DNA from: an uncultured Clostridia bacterium
GTDB taxonomy: Bacteria > Bacillota > Clostridia > Lachnospirales > Lachnospiraceae
Reading direction: 5' to 3'
Length of the DNA stretch: 10,994 nucleotides
Assembly: GCA_946620335.1 (NCBI GenBank)
Contig: CAMONF010000224.1
Coordinates: 1-10,994 of the forward strand
The number at the start of each line of letters is the position of its first letter. Within the stretch, counting starts at the first letter, position 1. Of this stretch, positions 6,983 through 10,994 are shown piece by piece. The notes under the pieces were generated by a model. The model saw nothing but the letters and a program-made list of their open reading frames with translations, did no database searches and was not told where the DNA came from. The translations under genes were made by a program, and so were the position numbers.

Positions 6983-8182
6983 TCAGTCCTCGATGGAAAC
7001 GTAAGCGCCGTTCTCGATCCTGACGGCCTTGGGGGTCTTGTCCGGCTCGCCGAGGTTTTCGGCGTCGGCCTTCCAGGTGACCGTGCCGGTCAGACCTTCG
7101 ATGGTGATGTTGAACATGGAAGTCTTGAGGGCCTCGCAGATGTCGGAGACGGAAGCTTCCGGAGTGATCTTGGCGTCCTCAAGGGCAGCCTTGATGGCAT
7201 ACATGCCGTCGTAGGCGTCAGCGCCGAACTGGTTCGGGATCTTGCCGTAGGCTTCCTGGAAGTTCTTGACGAAGTTGACGGTCAGGTCGTCGGTGGCGTC
7301 AGCGGCGAACGGAGTCAGCAGCATGAGGCCTTCGGCCAGAGAGGTGTCGAAGTTCTCGACGCCCAGGATACCGTCCATGCCGTCGCAGCCGAAGAAGGCG
7401 GGGGCATAACCCATGTTGTTGGCCTGGGTCAGGATGGTGGCAGCAGTATCGTAGTAGATCGGCAGGAAGACCAGGTCAGCGCCGGCGTCCTTGGCCTTCT
7501 GGATCTGTGCGGAGAGGTCGGTCTTGGTGTCGCCGGTGAAGGCTTCCGTGGAGACGACCTTGAGGCCCAGGTTCGCGGCTTCAGCCTCGAAAGTAGCCTC
7601 GATACCGGCAGAGTAAGCTGTGGAGCTGTCATAGATCGTGGCGATCACAGCATCCGGGAAATGGGTGGAAATGTACTCTGCGGACTTGGCTCCCTGCTGG
7701 GGATCGTTGAAGCAGACCGCGAAGCAGTTGTCGTTGGCGATGCAGTCCAGCGCGGAGCCGGAGGGCGTCAGCTGGAACATGTTGTCGTTGAGGGTCTCAG
7801 CGGCGACAGCGACTGTCGGAGCGGTGGTGGTGCAGCCAAGGAAGATCTGCATGCCATCGTCCTTCATCGTGTTGTAGGCGTTGATGGCCTTCTCGGTGTC
7901 GTGCTCGTCATCGCCGTAAATGTACTTGATCTGATAGCCGTTGATACCGCCGGCCTCGTTGATCTCCTTGGCGGCCAGCTCGGCGCCGTGGACAACGTCG
8001 TTGCCGTAGGCGGCTGCATCGCCGGTAAGGGGACCGGAGCATCCGATGACCCAGACGAGCTCATCTGAAGAGGCGCCTTCAGCGGAAGCGCCAGAGGATG
8101 AGGAGCCGCCGCAGCCAGCGAGCATACCGACTGCCATCAGGCCCGCTGCCGCAAGAGCAAGAAGTCTCTTTGCATTTTTCAT
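6983..8182 (-). CDS. livK: Branched-chain amino acid ABC transporter, substrate-binding lipoprotein LivK type
   Basis: 399 residues from the ATG at 8182; the frame is open 117 bp upstream, but that part covers the promoter and leader, while GGGAGG sits six bases before this ATG and a clean signal peptide follows. Signal: MKNAKRLLAL, a hydrophobic core, then lipobox LAGC with Cys24 as the lipidated residue, and a Ser/Gly/Ala linker (25-40). The rest is a periplasmic-binding-protein type I fold (Peripla_BP_6): VWVIGCSGPLTGDAAAYG (43-60), AAKEINEAGGINGYQI (70-85), YGDDEHDTEKAINA (89-102) and ADAYDGMYAIKAAL near the C-terminal half. It is anchored outside the membrane and delivers ligand to LivHM. 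There are several cysteines (48, 117, 147, 153, 157), tolerable in an anaerobe. Leu/Ile/Val is the likely ligand class, but other amino acids or amides cannot be excluded. Confidence 0.93.
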   Translation of the reverse strand: MKNAKRLLALAAAGLMAVGMLAGCGGSSSSGASAEGASSDELVWVIGCSGPLTGDAAAYGNDVVHGAELAAKEINEAGGINGYQIKYIYGDDEHDTEKAINAYNTMKDDGMQIFLGCTTTAPTVAVAAETLNDNMFQLTPSGSALDCIANDNCFAVCFNDPQQGAKSAEYISTHFPDAVIATIYDSSTAYSAGIEATFEAEAANLGLKVVSTEAFTGDTKTDLSAQIQKAKDAGADLVFLPIYYDTAATILTQANNMGYAPAFFGCDGMDGILGVENFDTSLAEGLMLLTPFAADATDDLTVNFVKNFQEAYGKIPNQFGADAYDGMYAIKAALEDAKITPEASVSDICEALKTSMFNITIEGLTGTVTWKADAENLGEPDKTPKAVRIENGAYVSIED

Positions 8183-8224
8183 AATTTTCCTCCCTTTCAT
8201 ATGATGAAATGAAAAAACTGTTCC

Positions 8225-8243
8225 GGAAAAACCATATTTTTCC
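8225..8243 (-). promoter_or_regulatory. Small hairpin in the livK 5' leader
   Basis: GGAAAAA (8225-8231) and TTTTTCC (8237-8243) are a perfect 7-bp inverted repeat around a 5-base loop, starting a few bases after the predicted livK transcription start. It may stabilise the 5' end of the mRNA. A second small inverted repeat, TTTCAT-ATG-ATGAAA (8195-8209), abuts the ribosome binding site. Both are AT-rich and weak; no known riboswitch or T-box was recognised in this leader of about 64 bases. Confidence 0.35.
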
Positions 8244-8252
8244 AGATACTGA

Positions 8253-8281
8253 ATCATACACCAAGTTTTTTTCTCTGTCAA
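8253..8281 (-). promoter_or_regulatory. Sigma-A promoter of livK
   Basis: On the minus strand a perfect -35 TTGACA (8276-8281) and a -10 TATGAT (8253-8258, 5 of 6) are separated by the ideal 17 bp, with an A-rich spacer. Transcription would start near 8246, leaving a leader of about 64 bases before the ATG. This is the strongest promoter match seen in the window and fits a highly expressed binding protein. Confidence 0.85.
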
Positions 8282-8312
8282 ATCCTGTATTGGCTTCATT
8301 TGAAAAAAGCCT

Positions 8313-8334
8313 GCTGAAAAATTGATTTTTCAGC
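8313..8334. promoter_or_regulatory. Palindrome upstream of the livK promoter, possible operator
   Basis: GCTGAAAAAT (8313-8322) and ATTTTTCAGC (8325-8334) form a perfect 10-bp inverted repeat around TG, about 31 bp upstream of the -35 box. The spacing suits an activator or repressor site. ATTTTTCAGCCACTT (8325-8339) matches 11 of 15 positions of the CodY consensus AATTTTCWGAAAATT known from Bacillus and relatives, where CodY controls amino acid uptake. A regulatory role and CodY itself are inference; it could also be a small AT-rich hairpin of no function. Confidence 0.35.
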
Positions 8335-8403
8335 CACTTTCCTGCAGAATCAGCCGCTTATGGCAGTCAGAACTGCGTCAGGCGTGCTTTTGCCGCCGCA
8401 CAT

Positions 8404-8444
8404 AAAAAGACCTGACAGGGCGCGTATCCGCCTCCTGTCAGGTC
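8404..8444 (-). terminator. Intrinsic terminator of the 824-residue protein gene
   Basis: GACCTGACAGG (8409-8419) and CCTGTCAGGTC (8434-8444) are a perfect 11-bp inverted repeat with a 14-base GC-rich loop that can pair further (GCG with CGC). On the minus strand it is followed by TTTTT (complement of 8404-8408). It is 37 bp after the stop codon of the upstream gene and separates it from the livK promoter. Confidence 0.88.
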
Positions 8445-8481
8445 CGGGTTCATTTGTATGGATTTTTTGCGCAGGCCGCGC

Positions 8482-10956
8482 TTACTCTCTCACCGTCGCC
8501 TGCGGCTTGACATAGCTCACGAAGACATTCCCGCCCGCCTCGAAGGCGGCGGTGGAGTCATTCATGCCCATGTAGAAATGGGAGCCGTCGGCAAAGTTGT
8601 AGAGGAGCGTGTTATACCGGTCGTAGCCTACGATGAGGGCAGCCGTGCCGTCCGCGAGCCTGGTAGCCACAGCCCGGCCCTGGGATACCTGATAGAGGAC
8701 CATTTCAAGGGTGCAGCCGCTCAGATCCATGACGGTGATGGACGGATCGACCTTGCCCTGCAGGCTTTCGGCATCGTAATCACCGGTCACGAAGGCCTCG
8801 GGGATGTCCTCATTGTAGAGGTCGTTCTCGGTCTGCCGGTTGCCGCGCTCGTAGATGTACTGGCCCTCGCGGTCGATGACCACGCCGACCAGGGAGTCGG
8901 CCAGGAGGACCGCCTCGCCGGGATCGCGCACGATGGCCTCGAGCTTGCCCGATCCGTATACGTAGTAGAGTTCGTACTCGTCTGTGGTCGGCACCTCTGC
9001 CCGGCAGATGTTCTTGCCGTCCGTGCTGCGGACCTTGAAGCTGACCACCAGGGGATCCAGGTTACGGACCGAGTCGGACAGCTTCAGCGTCACCACGGCG
9101 CCCTTGCGGTTGGTATTGGCGATGCTGGTGCTGACGTCCGACTTGGCGACCTGCCGGTTGTTCATGATATTGTCGGTATTGACGGGAGTATAGTTCCCGT
9201 TCTCCAGCGTCACCCGGCTCAGTTCCACCAGGCCGGCCTTGATGGTGACGTCATTTACCCAGATATTGTCCTGCTCGTAGGTCTTCAGGACGTGTCCTTC
9301 CTGGTCCTCGATCACCAGGGTCTTCATGGCGAAGATCTGTCTGCCCGAGGGAAGGCGGCTGATGTCCGCCTCATTGGCCAGGCCGTAAATGAAATCATCG
9401 TTGATAAAGCCGATGCCCTTGATGAACTGGCCGCGCCCGGCATGTATGGTCCGGGTCGCGCCCGTATCCAGGTCCATGACCGTGAGGCCGGTGGAGGCGT
9501 TTGGCTTCATTTCCTGGTGCCAGGCGATCTGCGTGTGGTCAGCCGATGCCGTAAGGCAGTCAGGATCGATGTCCGTGAGAATCTCCCGGACAGATCGGTC
9601 GTTCGTATCCACTGCGTAGACATTTCTGTTCAGGTAGAGGAAGGCCGTTCCGCCGCTGCTGACGTAGCAGAGCCGTTCCATGTCCCGCATCAGGTATTCC
9701 GGAGACATGGGATAAGGGATGAAAGCCGACTCCTGGACGATGGAAGTCTCCGAGGAGTAATGGCAGACGGAAACGCCGCAGCAGCCTTCGTATTCCCCCC
9801 GGTTCATGTAGCCGTAAACGACGAAATCAATGTCGCCGCCTTCAGCCACCCGGATGATTTTGATGTCGTACTGGCTGTGGTCCCAGCGCTCGTCCGCCTG
9901 CTCGTCCAGTGAATGGAAAGAGAATACCTGGGAGAGCTTCTGGGAGTTCTCGTTGAATTCCCAAAGAGCGCCGTCCTGGATGAAGGCGATGATATTGGAA
10001 CCCGAATTGGCCGCGAAGGTGACGTTTCTCTGGGCCACGCCCAGGTAGATGCCGTCCGCGGAGATGGCGCCGTAGGTGCCGTCAAAGACCTCCAGGGCGC
10101 AGCGGTTAAAGTTCAGGACCATCATCCGGTCATTGTAGTAGCGGAGACGGTAATACTCGTAAACGTGATAGTACTCGTTCTCGCCCCTGGAGTCCAGCGC
10201 GCTGATCATGTACTCGTTGGTGATGGTGCAGGTGGTCCCGTTGATTTCCCGGATCGTCGGCATACCCTTCCGGTAGATCTGGGGGCTCAGGGAGCCCCAG
10301 GTCACCTGGTCAAAGGTGGACTGAAGGTTGACTGTCGTGAATGAGTTGTTGGTGACCGTAGTATCCGTCTCCAGATAGGTGTTGATCTCTGCGGCCCCTC
10401 CCTTGTTGGTGCAGGACTCATAGAAATCATAGACGAACTGGACGTACTCGTTGGTCACCAGGTCGGCCCTCTGCAGGAGCCGGGCATAGAAGTAGTAAGT
10501 CTCCCCGCCGGTGGTCGACATGGTGAAGGTGATGGGATACTCCCGGTTCATGAGGATGGGCTCGGACAGGGAGAAGCTGGCGGTCATATACTCGCCGTCG
10601 GTCCTGAAGCTGCCAATCTTGGCATTTTCAATGACCTTGCCCGTGTCCGGCGCCGTCACCTCGTAGGAGACGGACTTGATGTTCATACCGTTGGCCTTGT
10701 AGGAGACGGTCAGGCCGCGGTCGGTGGTCATGGGAATGAGAACCTCCCGCATGTCCTCGGCATCCATCGCCATGGTGTAGGCATACATCCGGTCCGCCCG
10801 GTTGCCGTTGAAAATAACGCACATGACAGGAAGCGTCGAATCTGAAAGATCCGACGCGCTCTCTGTTGCCTGTGTGTTCATTAATTTTGAGAACAGGAAG
10901 ACGCCGATGCAGAAAACTGCCAGTAAGATCGGCACCTTAAGTAGTCTATTTCGCAC
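8482..10956 (-). CDS. Membrane-anchored secreted protein, propeller-like, with peptidase-C39-like C-terminal domain
   Basis: 824 residues, not recognised as a named protein. The start is GTG at 10956, which gives MRNRLLK followed by one hydrophobic helix (about 8-25), so an N-terminal membrane anchor or uncleaved signal, with the rest outside the cell. Residues about 40-165 look like all-beta sandwich material. About 290-585 contain repeated beta-strand units such as YGAISADGIYLGVAQ, FLYLNRNVYAVDT, LTASADHTQIAWHQ and LTVMDLDTGATRTI, as in a TolB/WD-like beta-propeller. The C-terminal part (about 690-816) has VLYQVSQGRAVATRLADG, ALIVGYDRYNTLLYN and MGMNDSTAAF, recalling C39-like cysteine peptidases, but Ala stands where the catalytic His is expected and no clear CGP-type Cys motif is seen, so it may be an inactive binding domain. 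It overlaps the upstream gene by 11 bp, so it belongs to an operon extending past the right edge. The ribosome binding site GGAGGA is rather far (about 14 bases) from the GTG. Confidence 0.72.
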   Translation of the reverse strand: MRNRLLKVPILLAVFCIGVFLFSKLMNTQATESASDLSDSTLPVMCVIFNGNRADRMYAYTMAMDAEDMREVLIPMTTDRGLTVSYKANGMNIKSVSYEVTAPDTGKVIENAKIGSFRTDGEYMTASFSLSEPILMNREYPITFTMSTTGGETYYFYARLLQRADLVTNEYVQFVYDFYESCTNKGGAAEINTYLETDTTVTNNSFTTVNLQSTFDQVTWGSLSPQIYRKGMPTIREINGTTCTITNEYMISALDSRGENEYYHVYEYYRLRYYNDRMMVLNFNRCALEVFDGTYGAISADGIYLGVAQRNVTFAANSGSNIIAFIQDGALWEFNENSQKLSQVFSFHSLDEQADERWDHSQYDIKIIRVAEGGDIDFVVYGYMNRGEYEGCCGVSVCHYSSETSIVQESAFIPYPMSPEYLMRDMERLCYVSSGGTAFLYLNRNVYAVDTNDRSVREILTDIDPDCLTASADHTQIAWHQEMKPNASTGLTVMDLDTGATRTIHAGRGQFIKGIGFINDDFIYGLANEADISRLPSGRQIFAMKTLVIEDQEGHVLKTYEQDNIWVNDVTIKAGLVELSRVTLENGNYTPVNTDNIMNNRQVAKSDVSTSIANTNRKGAVVTLKLSDSVRNLDPLVVSFKVRSTDGKNICRAEVPTTDEYELYYVYGSGKLEAIVRDPGEAVLLADSLVGVVIDREGQYIYERGNRQTENDLYNEDIPEAFVTGDYDAESLQGKVDPSITVMDLSGCTLEMVLYQVSQGRAVATRLADGTAALIVGYDRYNTLLYNFADGSHFYMGMNDSTAAFEAGGNVFVSYVKPQATVRE

Positions 10957-10994
10957 TGTAGTTATGGGCTTCCTCCAGCATCATATCCTTGACC
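10946..10994 (-). CDS. 3' end of an unidentified gene, cut by the window edge
   Basis: Reading leftward from 10993, the frame gives VKDMMLEEAHNYSAK and the stop TAG at 10946-10948. The last 11 bp overlap the start of the 824-residue protein gene (GTGCGAAATAG contains both start and stop), and the ribosome binding site of that gene, GGAGGA, lies inside this tail. The other frame without the overlap stops early at TAA (10961-10963) and gives a less plausible peptide. Fifteen residues are too few to identify a family; the overlap itself argues that a real coding end is present. Confidence 0.5.
   Translation of the reverse strand, partial: VKDMMLEEAHNYSAK

Noticed and set aside
8183..8252. Riboswitch or T-box in the livK leader
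   Set aside because: The leader is only about 64 bases, has no T-box sequence or specifier-type stem, and no terminator/antiterminator pair before the start codon.
8458..9912. A 484-codon open frame on the plus strand opposite the 824-residue protein gene
   Set aside because: It is antisense to a gene with a plausible start, membrane helix and terminator, begins inside the terminator region and shows no recognisable domain.

Overview
The window is a GC-rich stretch that reads like a chromosome of a Gram-positive anaerobe of the Clostridia, most likely Lachnospiraceae. This is inferred from strong AGGAGG-type ribosome binding sites before almost every gene, a substrate-binding lipoprotein with a lipobox, bacterial SH3 repeats, a clostridial-type Y-family polymerase and an unusual lineage-type membrane-anchored propeller protein. 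No rRNA, tRNA, CRISPR array, phage gene or intact insertion sequence is visible. Genus and species cannot be named from the sequence alone.

Layout, left to right. (1) The 3' part of a plus-strand gene with two SH3 domains (1-770). (2) A compact repeat block at 771-893 with a perfect 39-bp inverted repeat, lying between this gene and the convergent polymerase gene. (3) A minus-strand Y-family DNA polymerase (dinB type, 917-2353) with a clamp-binding motif and a long charged helical tail. (4) A short intergenic region with a GC-rich hairpin. (5) A minus-strand transport locus read from right to left: livK-type lipoprotein (6983-8182), a terminator-like hairpin, livH, livM, livG, livF, then a cytidylate-kinase-like P-loop protein (2585-3220) 27 bp behind livF. 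(6) A minus-strand gene for an 824-residue membrane-anchored, secreted, propeller-like protein (8482-10956) with its own terminator. It overlaps by 11 bp the end of another gene that enters from the right edge.

How the genes work together. LivK, LivH, LivM, LivG and LivF form a complete hydrophobic amino acid (HAAT) ABC importer: LivK captures the ligand outside, LivH and LivM form the channel, and LivG and LivF hydrolyse ATP. A near-consensus sigma-A promoter (TTGACA, 17 bp, TATGAT) drives livK. The strong hairpin with a U-tract after livK, together with a weaker candidate promoter before livH, suggests the binding protein is made in excess over the membrane complex. The kinase-like protein is probably co-transcribed with the importer, but nothing in the sequence shows a functional link. 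The polymerase and the SH3 protein look like unrelated neighbours.

The most interesting items are the inverted-repeat block with a degenerate direct copy (a possible REP-like or mobile repeat that also serves as a bidirectional terminator), the C-terminal domain of the 824-residue protein that resembles a cysteine-peptidase (C39-like) fold without its catalytic histidine, and the coiled-coil expansion in the polymerase tail. I found no convincing new multi-gene system; most of the window is ordinary core metabolism and transport.
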